Positions 1-11,115 of a stretch of 64,000 bases of DNA are shown one piece after another. Both the position numbers and the translations under genes were made by a program. This stretch comes from Linderina pennispora (Eukaryota > Kickxellomycota > Kickxellomycetes > Kickxellales > Kickxellaceae). Below the pieces are notes generated by a model. The model made no database searches. It saw nothing but the letters and a program-made list of their open reading frames with translations, and was not told where the DNA came from. How positions within the stretch are numbered: position 1 is the first letter of the stretch; each line of letters starts with the position of its first letter. Location of the stretch: assembly GCF_002104995.1 (NCBI RefSeq), contig NW_024468253.1, positions 310,001 through 374,000 on the forward strand. Reading direction: 5' to 3'.

Positions 1-697
1 GGGCGACGTCTTCTGTGGTGTATGAGAGCGCGGCGCAATAGTGGGCAGCGATGGGCGTGGCCGCTGTGATCCATGTGCAACCGGTGGCCGCACCGATGGG
101 ACATTCAGGCCGCTGCTGTGGTGCAGCACGCGGTGGCACTGGCCGAGTCGCAGAAATCGGCGGAGTCCCTGGCCCAGGACTCGGGCTAGCACTCCTAATG
201 GATGTTGGTGTGCCTGTGCCAGGCGTCCGCGCTGTCCCTGGCTGGCTGTTTCGCCGCCGCTGAATCTCCTCCATGACTACTGCACGCTGCTCGCTAGTCA
301 ACGATGACACCGGCGTGTTGCCAGATAGCCGATAGATGATTGTGTTTTTCTGTTTTACGACCTCAACAATGACACCGGCGACCGTTATCCGGTCGAGCAG
401 CTGCTGAGGACCGCTCGTCTTAGCCGGTGGCCGTGGCCGGGGAGCAGATCTCAGGGCAGACACTTTGGGTGCATTGGCTGCTGTGTGTATAGAGTCAAGG
501 CGTTGCGATGCTGGCGGCAGATCGCCTGTAGCGGAGCTGTTTCCATTTGCTGGCCGTTGCTTTATGCCGGTCGCCGGCCGGGTCATCACGGCTGGTGCCT
601 TTGGTCTCGCCGTTGTTGCTGCTTCTGCGTGTGGTGGTGCCGTTCCCTGCGTGTGCTGCTGCTGCCGTTGCTGTTGCTGCTGTGGCGGCGTCGACAT
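1..697 (-). CDS. Q-rich low-complexity protein, N-terminal part (runs off the left edge)
   Basis: A minus-strand frame stays open from an ATG at 697 to the window edge, about 232 codons. The protein starts MSTPPQQQQQRQQQH and is rich in Q, P, S, T and A. One ordered-looking block lies near residues 100-155 (LLDRITVAGVIVEVVKQ ... SLTSEQRAVVMEEIQRR). That composition, a Q-rich start followed by a short helix-rich block and a Pro/Ser linker, is common in fungal transcription co-regulators. I do not recognise the family. Near position 130 the P/S-rich character moves into another frame, so a one-base break there is likely. The C-terminus is outside the window. The long Cys-rich plus-strand ORF over the same bases is its antisense shadow. 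Confidence 0.5.
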   Translation of the reverse strand, partial: MSTPPQQQQQRQQQHTQGTAPPHAEAATTARPKAPAVMTRPATGIKQRPANGNSSATGDLPPASQRLDSIHTAANAPKVSALRSAPRPRPPAKTSGPQQLLDRITVAGVIVEVVKQKNTIIYRLSGNTPVSSLTSEQRAVVMEEIQRRRNSQPGTARTPGTGTPTSIRSASPSPGPGTPPISATRPVPPRAAPQQRPECPIGAATGCTWITAATPIAAHYCAALSYTTEDVA

Positions 698-1567
698 AAC
701 ATCCAGGCTCGCACAAGTTAACCCCCCTCGTTCCTTTAAATTACTTTGTGTTTTTTCCGCAGGGGCCAGACAGGCTGTTCTGAGGGTATGCGTGTACGTG
801 TCTTGCCTAATGAGAACAAGAAAGAGAACGAGAACGAGTGTGCAAGCGTGAGTTACTACATGCTCGAGTGCTGCACAGCACATATTACGCGACAGGAAAA
901 GGGCGAACGCATATCCCGCATGTAGCAGGCATGTGGTTGCAGTTACAAAATCAGAGGGAATGTTTTTTCATTGGCATGCCAAAAGCAGAGGAAAAATATA
1001 AGCACTTGCCAGTGCCGCAGAAGCGAAGGAGAACCGACAGCTTACCGCCTCTATAAACGCTTCTGACGTAGGGCGCCAGATATCCTGAAGACTCGTTTGA
1101 AATGGGTAAAAGAAAAGGCGACGCAAAGCTACGCGAGCGCCTGCTGCTGCAAAATTATTTTGTTTTTGAGTGTGAGGGATTCAGAAAAGTTTCCTGTGAA
1201 TCACTGGAAAGCGCCTGCAAAAAAAGCCCCCGCCAGGCTGGAATCTGCGATCAGATCGTGGGATCGTGGGATCTGACTTCTCGGAGACCCGGAAAGCAAC
1301 ATGGGCCACGCAACGCCCGGACGCCCAAGGGTGATTATCACAAGTCCGTGGGTTGCCTGGCGACAGCGCAGATTCGCGCCCGCACGCCCGACAATGTCGC
1401 TTGCAGTTGATGTGCTGCTGCCAGCCCAAGGCCTGCGAGTATATCTACTGCCCAGCGCATGCACGAATATCTGGAAACGCACATCGCTTACCTTTTGTCC
1501 TTGGCCTCCCTGCTTTTTCAACACTATTATTCCCGCACCTCCCCCCCCATTATCACTCATCGCAACC
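698..1567. other. Intergenic, divergent promoter region
   Basis: 870 bp between the Q-rich gene (-) and the thioesterase (+). It probably holds both promoters and the thioesterase 5' leader. A C-rich run (ctccccccccatt) lies about 25 bp before the thioesterase ATG. I see no coding signal or RNA gene. Confidence 0.5.
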
Positions 1568-2597
1568 ATGTCGTCGGACAGTAGCGGGCCCACACAGCAG
1601 CACATGACTGTTGATGCCAAGGAGGACGAAAACAAATCGCAGTTCAACCAGCGCACGCTCGAGCTCGAGGAAATTGGCCCGGACACCTACATGTCAGTGG
1701 ATCTGTGGCGGCCCATGGGCAACCGCGGTGTATTCGGCGGGCAGGTGATCGGGCAGGCTATGTCTGCAGCTGCAAAGACCGTCGAGAACCCGTTCCGCTG
1801 CAACTCCTTCCACGGCTACTTTTTGGCCGCCGGCAACGGCGAGGAGATGATTGCATACGAGGTGCGCCGCACCCGCCAGGGTCGTTCCTTCTGCTCGCGC
1901 CTCGTGTTGGCCAAGCAGGGCGGCCGCGCTATCTTTATTGCCACTGCCAGCTTCCAAGTTCCCGAGAAATCGTCGCTGGACCACCAGTACGCCGATGCCT
2001 GCGGTGCCACCCCCCGAGGCACTGCTCAGCCGCGAGGAGTACATCCGCCGCAAGCAGCAGCGCACAAACAAGCATGTTGTCTCTGTGCAGCAGCTGGACG
2101 AGCGCGACAGTCTGCCTGTCGAGGGCCGGATTGTGCCGCTGAAAAAGAATTCCCTGGGGCTGCCTGTCAAAATGATGTGGCTACGCGCCAAGGGTGACAT
2201 GAGCGAGCTGGACCTCACCCACCACCAGGCAATGCTGGCATATGCCACTGATTTCGGCCTAATTAGCACCGCATCAAAGCCGCACATCAACAACCCGACT
2301 AACCCGCGTCCCAGCATGGGCATGGTTGTCAGCCTCGACCATACCATTTGGTTCCACGAGTCGTTCCGTGCTGACGACTGGCTGCTGTATGTCATGGAGA
2401 GCCCGCGGGCTGCAAGCGGCCGTGGATTTGCTGTCGGCAGGATCTACCGCCGCGACGGAGTCATGGTTGCCTCGGTTGCCCAAGAGGGTGTTGTACGGGC
2501 CTCAGACACTGACAAAGAGTACGAGCCGTTCGAATTCTCAAATAAGATTGACTACGTGGCGCCAGGAACCAGCATCCGCGCAAAATCGAAGCTATAA
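1568..2597 (+). CDS. TES1: Peroxisomal acyl-CoA thioesterase (ACOT8/TES1 type)
   Basis: Hydrolyses acyl-CoA to free fatty acid and CoA, in peroxisomes, supporting beta-oxidation. The N-terminal hotdog domain is recognisable (VDLWRPMGNRGVFGGQVIGQ, then SFHGYFLAAG and RRTRQGRSFCSRLV). A second hotdog follows (QAMLAYATDFGLIST, MVVSLDHTIWFHES, SPRAASGRGFAVGRIYRRDG). The protein ends in KSKL, a classical PTS1 signal. The start at 1568 begins MSSDSSGPTQQH, about 30 residues before the first conserved block. An in-frame ATG at 1301 would add a tail with no domain character, so it is treated as leader. The reading frame breaks by one base around 1992-2000, between YAD and MPAVPPPEALLSREEY. The join is continuous in homology, so an assembly indel is likely. 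Length is about 342 residues, normal for the family. Confidence 0.88.
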
Positions 2598-2660
2598 ATT
2601 TTAGCGTAGCAGGTGCCTGCTAACTAAATACATTAAACAGCGAGCAGCTACTATGTCCGA

Positions 2661-3732
2661 TTATATAGCAGCCGGCTTGGGGGCAGCGGTGTTGAGGCCA
2701 AACTTTCCAATGAGCGAAAGCAGGTTGGCCTCATTCAGGTCGAAGGAGCTGCCACTGCGCAGCGCGTGGATGGCCTCGTACATGTAGTAGCCAAAGAGCC
2801 GCTGCACACGCTCAGCAGGGTGCACGGGGTCCATGAAGTAGTGCTCAGTCGGGTTGTTGCAGATAACCTCGCCCAGGTTTGTTAGCAGGTCGATAAGGCC
2901 TTGAAGGATGTTTCCGTCACTAAAATACTCGCCCAGTTTCTCAAGGTTGACACACGGCTTGGTAGTCGTGACAAGACCCAGTGCACTTGAGAGAGACTGC
3001 TTGATTGTCAGCTGCACAAAGGCACCAAGATCCGCAACCGAAAACAGGGTCAGCCCAGCGGTCTTTGCCCACGCACTCGCCTTTTGCTGGATCAGCTTGT
3101 TGGTGAGAGGGATCGTTGCCTTTGCAGCTTCAACCGTGCCCGAGCTCACGGCCAGCGGCGTTTCCTGAATGGCAGCGACATTACCAACGATGATGTTCTT
3201 GAACCCGATATCCTTCAGCTGTTCGAGCTGACCAACAATCGTATCTGAAAGCTTGGTTGCAAACGCTTCTGGTGCGAGCTTTCCACTCTTGATGTCGCTC
3301 ATAACGCCAAAGTAATCGTTTGGCACCAATGACAAGAGCAGCAATGTCATCGCTGCGTGAGGGATCGAGTTTGTACAGCGGATGCAAAAACTTGAAGTAG
3401 TTGATCTGGTCTTGAGAGCTGGGGACCTGAAGTATGTCGCCGTTGGCAAGCGTAGCCGTCTGGTTATTAACCGAGGTCGCTCCACCGATGGCCCTGTTGT
3501 ACAGATTGTACCCAAGCTTCAGTGCAAGGTATTCGTTCCAGACAGGTCCGGAGCTGAAGCGCCCATTCCAGTAGGGTGGTGGCGGAACAATCCCGAGCGT
3601 AAGCAGCTTCAGGGTCCCGATGTCGGATAGTGAGTCGCCAAACACATGGAAGGTGGGCTTGGCGGCTGCCATTGTAGCAGATTGGAGTGCCACAGTGACA
3701 ACGCTGGCAAGAGAAAACACTGAGAACTTCAT
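2661..3732 (-). CDS. Secreted GDSL/SGNH esterase-lipase, array copy 1
   Basis: Predicted secreted hydrolase of the GDSL (SGNH) family, acting on ester bonds of lipids or acylated carbohydrates; the substrate is unknown. From the ATG at 3732 there is a signal peptide (MKFSVFSLASVVTVALQSAT), then block I FGDSLSDIGT with the nucleophile Ser. Next come PPPPYWNGRFSSGPVWNEY and block III GANDYF with the oxyanion Asn. Near the C-terminus is block V DPVHPAERVQRL, carrying the Asp/His of the triad. The C-terminus is GLNTAAPKPAAI, shared by every copy in the array. There is one frameshift near 3320, inside the GANDYF block. Total length is about 356 residues. It is the first of seven related copies in one orientation, so local duplication is clear. 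Confidence 0.85.
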
Positions 3733-3770
3733 AGCTGACGAGGTAGAACTATTAATAGTACTGAGTAGAG

Positions 3771-3778
3771 TATATATT
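3771..3778 (-). promoter_or_regulatory. TATA-like element of GDSL copy 1
   Basis: The plus strand reads tatatatt, AATATATA on the coding strand, about 40 bp before the ATG at 3732. Position and sequence fit a TATA box; the transcription start is not known. Confidence 0.35.
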
Positions 3779-4634
3779 GAGAGCGCACTAAGTCTGTTTG
3801 CCACTGGTCGCGATGCCGGCAATTTATATTGGTTGTGGACATGAGGCAACGGGCCAAACACCAACAAGTGGTCAAATAGACGAACCTATTGCAGACGACA
3901 ACCTCGTCCGAAAATCGCAATAGCACATGCATGCTCTACGATCACCATTGCACATATCGTACTCTGCTGTTCTAGACACAAAGCCACTGGCACCCATCCT
4001 TTGTACAGGTGGGCGCCTATTAACAAGAACGCCATTTCTCAGAGCTCCTTCGTGGGAATTCCACCAAGTTTGCAGCAGGGATTATTGCACTTTGCATGTA
4101 GCCATAGGTCGATAGGAGGGAGGGCACTATTACTAAACCTCTGCCAATGCACTTGCATCAATATGTAGCTATTATGAAGCACTTGCTGAGGAAGAAAATC
4201 CATGTCTGGAGTCTGCACCATTGCAACAGCATGCAGCAGGTTTTGTAGCTAGTAGGGTAGTATCCAACTCGCAACTAGTAAGGCAGAAAGACAAAAGACA
4301 TGCTGAAATAAGCTTCTTTACCCTACAGCATATATGTCATCACTAAACACTAGCATAAGGATATTCATGATTTGGCTGGCATTCAGCCTGTGAATATGGA
4401 CTAGAAATATGTGGCGGGCTGTGTGGGAATAGGCTGTTGGATTGGCTGGAATATAACACATGGTGCACGCACCATGTATGGGCATATGCTAATGCGTCTT
4501 TTTGCTGCGCCTGCGCAGAAACCCATCCTGTGCAAGTAGCACACCAAATCGCCGCATATTTTGTATCTCACATTTCCATGATTCAGTGAATTATGTGTTA
4601 ATTAGTTCATGGCTAATTAAAAATATCTAAATGC
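3779..4634. other. Spacer between GDSL copies 1 and 2
   Basis: About 850 bp, AT-richer than the flanking genes. No frame with coding character and no leftover GDSL motifs were found. It should contain the upstream region of copy 1 and the 3' flank of copy 2. Confidence 0.45.
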
Positions 4635-5711
4635 CTAGATGGCGGCTGGCTTCGGGGCAACAGAGTTCAGACCATACTTCTGGATAATTGAGAGGAGGTT
4701 GTCCTCAGAAAGAGCAAAGTTTGAACCGCTGCGTGCGGCTGTGATGACCTCGTAGGTGAAGTAGCCGTAGAGGCGCTGGATACGTTCAGCAGGGTGGACC
4801 GGATCAAAGAAGTAGTTGTAGGTCGGCTGCTTGCACAGCAGGGCCTCGTCGATGTTGGTGATAAAATCAATGAGGTGCTGGATGAAGTTGTCGTCTTGAA
4901 GGAATGCTGCCAATTCACCACCAACGCATCCCTCGTTCATGTTTTTGAGGCCCAGAGCCCCTGGGGATCTTGGACGAAGTTTGAGTAATCTCGACAAACC
5001 TGCCGATATCGGCTATTCCAAATAGCTTGAGACCAGCAGTCTTTGCCCATGCAGCGGTCTTATCGTGGATCATCTGATTGACCAGGTTGACGGACTTGGC
5101 TGTGATGCCCTGGATCTTTAGCATCTGGGCCATCGGTGTGTATTGGATCGCAGCAACGTTGGCCACGTAGATGTTCCTGAAGCCAATCTTCTTCAGTTGC
5201 TCGAGCTGGCCGACGATGGTGTCAGAGAGCACAGTCGCATATTTCTCTGGGGTAGTAGTGTTGAGCATGAGGTTGAACATGGTTGCAAAGTAGTCATTGG
5301 CACCGATGGCAAGGACCGCAAGGTCGTCGTTGCGCGTGGGACTGAACTGGTAGAGAGGCTTGATAAACTTGAAGTAGTTGATCTGGTCCTGTGCACTAGG
5401 AATCTGGACGATCAGGACCGGACGGAATCAGAGAGGTCTTTGTGTTGTCGCTGGTTGCTCCACCGATGGCCTTGTTGTACAGAGTTGTACCCAAGCTTCA
5501 GCGCAAGGTATTCGTTCCAGACAGGTCCGGAGCTGAAGCGCCCATTCCAGTATGGTGGCGGAGGAACAATCCCCAGAGTGAGCTGTCTGAGTGTGCCAAC
5601 ATCAGAGAGCGAATCACCAAACACGTGGAGTGTTGGCTTGGCCACGGCGACGTACGCTGTCTGCAGCGTAAGTGCTGCCGTGCTGACGAGGGAAAGGAGT
5701 GTGAGCTTCAT
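4635..5711 (-). CDS. Secreted GDSL/SGNH esterase-lipase, array copy 2
   Basis: Close paralogue of copy 1. From the ATG at 5711 come a signal peptide (MKLTLLSLVSTAALTLQ), FGDSLSDVGT, PPPPYWNGRFSSGP, GANDYF, and FFDPVHPAERIQRLYGY with the Asp/His pair. It ends GLNSVAPKPAAI. The reading frame breaks at least three times: near 5482, where cagagttgta corresponds to cagattgta in copy 1; near 5415-5450; and near 4970. All catalytic blocks remain and no nonsense codon lies inside a correctly framed segment. I therefore treat it as a probable gene with sequence errors, while early decay cannot be excluded. Mature product about 340 residues. Confidence 0.75.
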
Positions 5712-5807
5712 TATCAGTATTTGAAATTACCAAGGCCAATTATAGACGAGAATCTGCTGTGTCAGTTAGTAGTGCCTCGTCTGCGAGCATGTTGACCAGA
5801 TCCACGT

Positions 5808-5815
5808 CTATTTAA
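5808..5815 (-). promoter_or_regulatory. TATA-like element of GDSL copy 2
   Basis: The plus strand reads tatttaag (CTTAAATA on the coding strand), about 97 bp before the ATG at 5711. Copies 4 and 5 have a similar ATAAATA element at 75-110 bp. Confidence 0.3.
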
Positions 5816-6905
5816 GCAAACATACCATCTAGCAATCAACATGCAGCTCTTGTAGCAGTTTACAGGGGCAGCGCTATGACTGCCTTGACTGTGCCTACGA
5901 AATATATAACAAGTGCACAATACCGAGTTGCACTGACGATTTGCCTCCCTTTCACGACGAGATGCATTTCTGTCCGACGCTACTCCAGAACGGGCCAGCC
6001 CATTAGCAGGTGTGACTTTTAATGTTCTCTTGCGTAGAACAGTGGCAATCTTTGGAAACAAGCACAGTACGCACTGGCAATCTAGCAGGGAGGAGCTGGC
6101 GGCTACAGGGTATGACAGGCAAAGAGAAGGTCTACAAAATGTATTTTTCAGGTAGATCCATTCGATGCACCCGTGGAAAAATGGTGCTGCGTCCTTGCTG
6201 TGTCACTCGACGAATTGGTGGACAGAGTACGCAGAGAAAAAGAGGGACATCCTCCTAGTTTCTAGACTGCTCTCTGAAGGCCCGCCACTAGAGTGTAGGT
6301 CCCGGGCCCATCCTCCCGCCTGATAGCCTGGCTGGCCCATGATCATGTGCCACACTGTCCTGCGGTCGGTCCATGAGATAGAGAGCGACTCCACAGCAGG
6401 CAGAGATGTCTATCCCTCATGCCACTGCATCTTGTCATCGTCCCCGAAAAGACAACAAATATCGAATGGCAGGAGCACCGAGCGGATAAATGAGACATGC
6501 CCCAATTATCAAAAGGTCCCCCTTCAAAGGAAAAATAAAAGCTTCAACTGTGCATCATCCACAAAACAACCCGTTTTGCACTGTGACCACATGTGCGCTT
6601 TCTGCGTAAAGCGGATTATGTCCCTGCGCTCACTTCCTACCCATCTGATTTGCCCGCCAAATGCTATGCTGTGCACGTATCCATACAGCACCCGGTGACA
6701 TTCTGAGATTGCCATTGTCCACTGCATGCGAACGTGAATAGGCATCTGCCTGGCACTCGAAGCACGGCCAGCCAATACTATAGGAATGCTTGCCAATCTG
6801 CCCTGCTATGGCAGTCTTGAAATACACCAAAACGCACTGACTGTGTTGTCAGCACTTGGGAAATGTCTTGAGGCCCATGGGCAACGTACTAATATCGGTA
6901 TTATT
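5816..6905. other. Spacer between GDSL copies 2 and 3
   Basis: About 1.1 kb. Several open frames of 60-120 codons occur on both strands, but none has a recognisable motif, a signal peptide or consistent composition. Treated as non-coding. Confidence 0.45.
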
Positions 6906-7665
6906 TCAGAGCTGTTCGATGAAAAGGTAGAGGCTGACAGGCTTGGGGACAGCGCTATTCAGGCCACTGCTGTTGATGCTAGAGATGATGCTAGCCTTAC
7001 TCAACTCGAATGTGGATTCCAGCTCTTTGAGCATTAATAACCTCGCAGCTAAAGTAGCCATAGAGGCATTGGATGTGCTCAGCAGGGTGGGACAAAGTCA
7101 AAGAAGTAGTAGCTTGTCGGGTTCTTGCACAGCAGCGCCTTGCCAATGTTGGTAACAAATGTCAATGGCATGCTGCATAAAATTGTCGTCCTGTAGAAAG
7201 GGCAGCAACTCGCCTCCAACACAGCCATATTCGATGTTTGTGGGACTGAGGGCAGAGGTGATTGCGGTGGATCCCTGAGTGATCTCGACAAGCCTGTCTA
7301 GGTCGGCAATTCCAAAAACAAAATCGATACCATTTGCCTCGGCCCATGCAGTGATCTTTTCCTTGATCATATGGTTGGCCAAATCGGCCGACGCCTTTAC
7401 ATTGACAATAGTGGCACTACCAGTGGGTGTGTAGAGGTTGTACCCAAGCTTGAGAGAAATGTATTCGTTCCACATGAGTCCTGATGACCAGCGGCCTTCC
7501 CATTAGGGAGAAGGAGGGACGACACCTAGGGCAAGCTGCTTTAGCGTACCAATGTCGGGCAGTGAGTTTCCAGAAACGAAGGAATCTTAGCCTAGCAACA
7601 ACCATGCGGCCTATTTGGAGCGAAACAACAGCAGTGCTGAGGAATAAGATGAGCAACAACTTCAT
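6906..7665 (-). pseudogene. GDSL esterase relic, array copy 3
   Basis: Decayed paralogue. The start (7665) still encodes a signal-like segment, and a broken frame then resembles the block I region. In the PPPPYWEGRW block the Tyr codon has become TAA at about 7502. After LWNEYISLKLGYNLYT-like sequence the reading jumps to the ITAWAEANGIDFVFGIADLD region, so roughly 120 codons including the GANDY block are missing. A frameshift near 7085 follows (FFDFVPP for FFDPVHP). The C-terminal GLNSAVPKPVSL is still readable and a TGA closes it at 6906. Loss of the central catalytic part plus a stop codon make this a pseudogene regardless of sequencing quality. Confidence 0.82.
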
Positions 7666-9034
7666 GGGAATTGGCGGGCGCTACCAATGGTACAACTGTG
7701 GAGGATCAGGAGGAGCAAATTGGTGATGATGTAGTACGGTTTGGATGACTATCCAGATGCTACACTTCTTTATGTGCAATCTTCCTGCGCTCGCAAGGGC
7801 GTAGCTCCTCATCCTGTTCCACTGTCGAGTATGCTGAGCAGAGGTCCTGGGTTATGCCCCGTGTTATTAGCAATACTGTTGGTATTCAGCTCTGACAAAT
7901 GCACAAGTGCTTACTAGCGTATTTTGCGCTAAAGTAGCATAGGTATTTTTCACACCATAGTGCAACTCCGAACACAGGCTGGGTTGAAATTAGCATACCA
8001 AAACACCGGGTCTGCGTCTGCCTGTCGTGGCCAGCTATATTTGCCCTTGCTAGCCTGAACACCAAATACTGGGTGGATCAAGGTAGAAAGACACTACTTG
8101 AGATGGAGAGAGCCTCAGACTGGGGATCTTGGGGGTTTACTTTGCTCCTGGTTCACTCTGACCTCATTAAACAGGCCAAGAGCACATTCTCGTTTTCCAA
8201 CAGCCGCTTTCGAGGGCTATTTACTAGTAACTGGTTCAAAACTCGGTAGTGCACAGCTGCTCAAGCTATATGGCAGATGGTAAAGGAGTGATATCACCAG
8301 GCCTGCAAACCGATGGTTTGTATGGGACTGCTTGTTGCATGTGTCTTGTACTACAGTTTGCTGCCTACGGCCCTCAGATATGCTTGTGTGTACCCACCAT
8401 AGCATGCCAGTTCCTGATCAGGAACATTATTCTGCAACCAGCCTACCAAGATATTTGGTACAGCTCAGAGACCCATCTACACCCAGGAGCCTTGTCTTGA
8501 AGGCATCTAAAAAGCAAGGTTTCCACGCGTGCACAGGATTCTGCGATCCATGCGGTTGCATGTGCTACAGTCGTTCAATCGGAGCTGATGTCCCTGTGCC
8601 CCATTCTCCTGCACCAAATTTCCATAGGAAGAAGGACGAGCAAACGTGACCAGGAGCAACTCAACCCTCGCCGTGATGATCGACGCTGTTAGTGAATGTG
8701 AAATGGCATTGCCTCTTCTTTTTATGCCACAGCTGGCCTGTCCACCGAAGGAGGTCCGAGCTTGTCAAGCAAAAGCCAGGGTGCATAGTCTTGAAAACGA
8801 TTAGGAAAATATGCAACTGATATATCCTGCAATTGCTTCAGCTTTCACATGTGCTGCTGAATGGAGAAATGCTGGACTCAATCCCGCTGCTAAGACAAGA
8901 AGGTTGGCAATGGTGGGGGAACAGTGGAATTGTAGTCCAAGTGCCAGTACAAGGCAGATTTTGTTACGGTAAAGCAGTGCTGGCATTGATATTAAACCCC
9001 AAATGCTAAGGATGAGTTGAGGAGAAGGAAGGCT
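7666..9034. other. Spacer between GDSL copies 3 and 4
   Basis: About 1.37 kb. It has short chance ORFs only and no motif I recognise. It includes whatever remains of the copy 3 promoter and the copy 4 3' flank. Confidence 0.45.
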
Positions 9035-10112
9035 TTAAGAGTAGATCATGGCTGGTTTTGGAGCCGGCGTGTTTAGCTTGTACTCCCTGATAATAGACAG
9101 CAGGTTGGCCTCGTTCAGCTCATAAGTCTGCCCCTTCATCCATGCACTGACCGCCTTGTAGCAGAAATATCCATAGAGACGCTGGACTCGCTCCGCAGGG
9201 TGTACTGGGTCGAAGAAGTAGTACAGCGACGGGTCCTTGCACAAGAATGCCTCATCAAGATGAGTGACAAAGTTGATCAGACTCTGGGCAAAGTTATTGT
9301 CCTGGAAGAAGTGCAGGAACTCGCCACCAAGGCATGCATGCGTGGTGTCGATAAGGCCGAGTGCATTAGAGATAGCTGGCTTAACAGACATCGACACGAA
9401 TCCGTCAATATCAGCGACGTAAAATCTCTTCAGCCCAGCGGTCTTCGCCCAAGCTGTAGCCTTGGCCTGTACCTTCTGATTAATCAGTCCAATTGTAATA
9501 CGTGCCAGCTCCTGTGTTTTCCCAATAGCCGCCTCAGGGGTGTACTGGATAGCAGCAAGGTTGCTGACAATGATGTTCTGGAATCCAATTTTGCTTGAGC
9601 TGGTCCAGTTGATCGACTATGGTGTCTGACACCATCGTTGAAAACTCCTCGGGCGTGGTCGAGTTTTTTTGGAGCTTAGACACTGTCCCGAAATAGTCGT
9701 TGTGGCCAATAGCCAGGGTGGCAATGTCATCGCCACGGGTAGAGGCCAAGTGGTAAAGAGGGTTCCAGAACTTGAACCAGTTGATTTGGTCTTGGCAGCT
9801 GGGGATCTGAATCGGCGAGCCCGAGGGTAGGTAGGTTGTGTCAGCATTGTCGGTAGTCGCGCCGCCGATGGCCTTGTTGTAGTGGTTGTATCCCATTAGC
9901 AGAGACAAGTACTCGGCCCAGATAGGACCCGAGCACCACCTTCCCTCCCAGTAAGGAGGAGGCGGGATGAGCCCAAGAGTGAGGTCTCTGAACGTGCCAA
10001 TATCAGAGAGCGAGTCGCCAAAGACGTAAAGGGTGGGTTTAGCCAAGGCCAGACAGGCAGTCAGCATGCCAACAAAGACGGCACTGGCAACGGAAATAAG
10101 CGATGGTTTCAT
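9035..10112 (-). CDS. Secreted GDSL/SGNH esterase-lipase, array copy 4
   Basis: Begins at the ATG at 10112 with a signal peptide (MKPSLISVASAVFVGMLTA), then LYVFGDSLSDIGTF (nucleophile Ser), PPPPYWEGRWCSGPIW, and GHNDYFGT. The block III Gly-x-Asn-Asp is kept, with His instead of the usual Ala. FFDPVHPAERVQRLYGY follows, and the end is NTPAPKPAMIYS. There is a single frameshift near 9593, where the coding strand has AAAA and the paralogues imply AAA. Apart from this homopolymer the copy is intact and about 357 residues long. It is probably an active secreted esterase; the substrate is unknown. Confidence 0.83.
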
Positions 10113-10186
10113 TATGTACCAAGTGGCAATTGATTATTTGGGTCGAGAGTATGGTGGTCAATGCAAATGCCGCCAGATCGCAAGGC

Positions 10187-10194
10187 TATTTATT
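10187..10194 (-). promoter_or_regulatory. TATA-like element of GDSL copy 4
   Basis: The plus strand reads tatttatt (AATAAATA on the coding strand), about 75 bp before the ATG at 10112. Confidence 0.32.
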
Positions 10195-11115
10195 GGAAAT
10201 TTTGGAAATACGACCACATCTGGAGGAGAGAGTACTTGACGAAAAGCCCAGGCACCTGGCATTTGGCTGCCTGTATGCGAATTCCGAGGGTGTATCAGCT
10301 GTTAAACCTGCCTGTGCTCTGCTATATGCTTACATTCTTGGAGTGCAGTGTAGATCGATATCCCCGTGTCACTAGCGCAAGATTCCCAGGCGCAATGTGC
10401 AAGTGCATGCTGCCCATTGGCTTGTCCTTCTTTGCGGCGGGCCCTTCAATAGGTGTGCACGGTGATTCCATCAACATATGGCCACATGTAGGAAAACAGG
10501 TTAAGAAATTGGCTAGCTATTCTGGCGGCGCTTTCCGTCTTGCCCCGTCCAGAGAATAGCTTGCTTCGGATCCGTAAACTGCACAATGCCCGTCCATAGT
10601 GGCATACAAAGATACCACATGATGTAGGTCCTTGTATTTTACTGCATATGGGGCATTGAGTATCTGCCGTTTAGCAGGAAGGCACTTGTTCCATTACAGT
10701 TCTTGGTCAAGGCTCTATGCTGGATGTAGAGGCAGTCCTTGCACTTTGACATTCTTGTCAATGACGTAAACTCTCACACCCTGCTCTATGCCATCCTCCA
10801 GCATGCTGCCCAAACACCTACCAGGAGGAGTATATGGGCCGGGTGTCTGAATGAACATGCGTGTATACCCAGCCCCAGATGCATAGTCCTAGTAATCATT
10901 TCCCCGAGCTGTGCAAATTATTTGCGTATGCAAAGATGCTAGAGAATGTGAACAGGCATTGGCTTGCATTTGTCGGGAAAACTGCATAGGAGCCACATAC
11001 GAATCGGAATGTACGCCTAGAATTATCTCCATGATCAGGTAGCATGGGTACAAATTACATTCAGAAAATTGTGTGAAAGATTAAGAGCTGGTAACTATCG
11101 AAGCTAAATCTGGCT
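10195..11115. other. Spacer between GDSL copies 4 and 5
   Basis: About 0.92 kb without coding character. Chance ORFs up to 130 codons overlap each other on one strand and show no domain. Confidence 0.45.

Noticed and set aside
465-851. Plus-strand Cys-rich ORF of 128 codons
   Set aside because: The Cys runs are the complement of Gln/Ala codons of the minus-strand Q-rich gene; no signal or domain.
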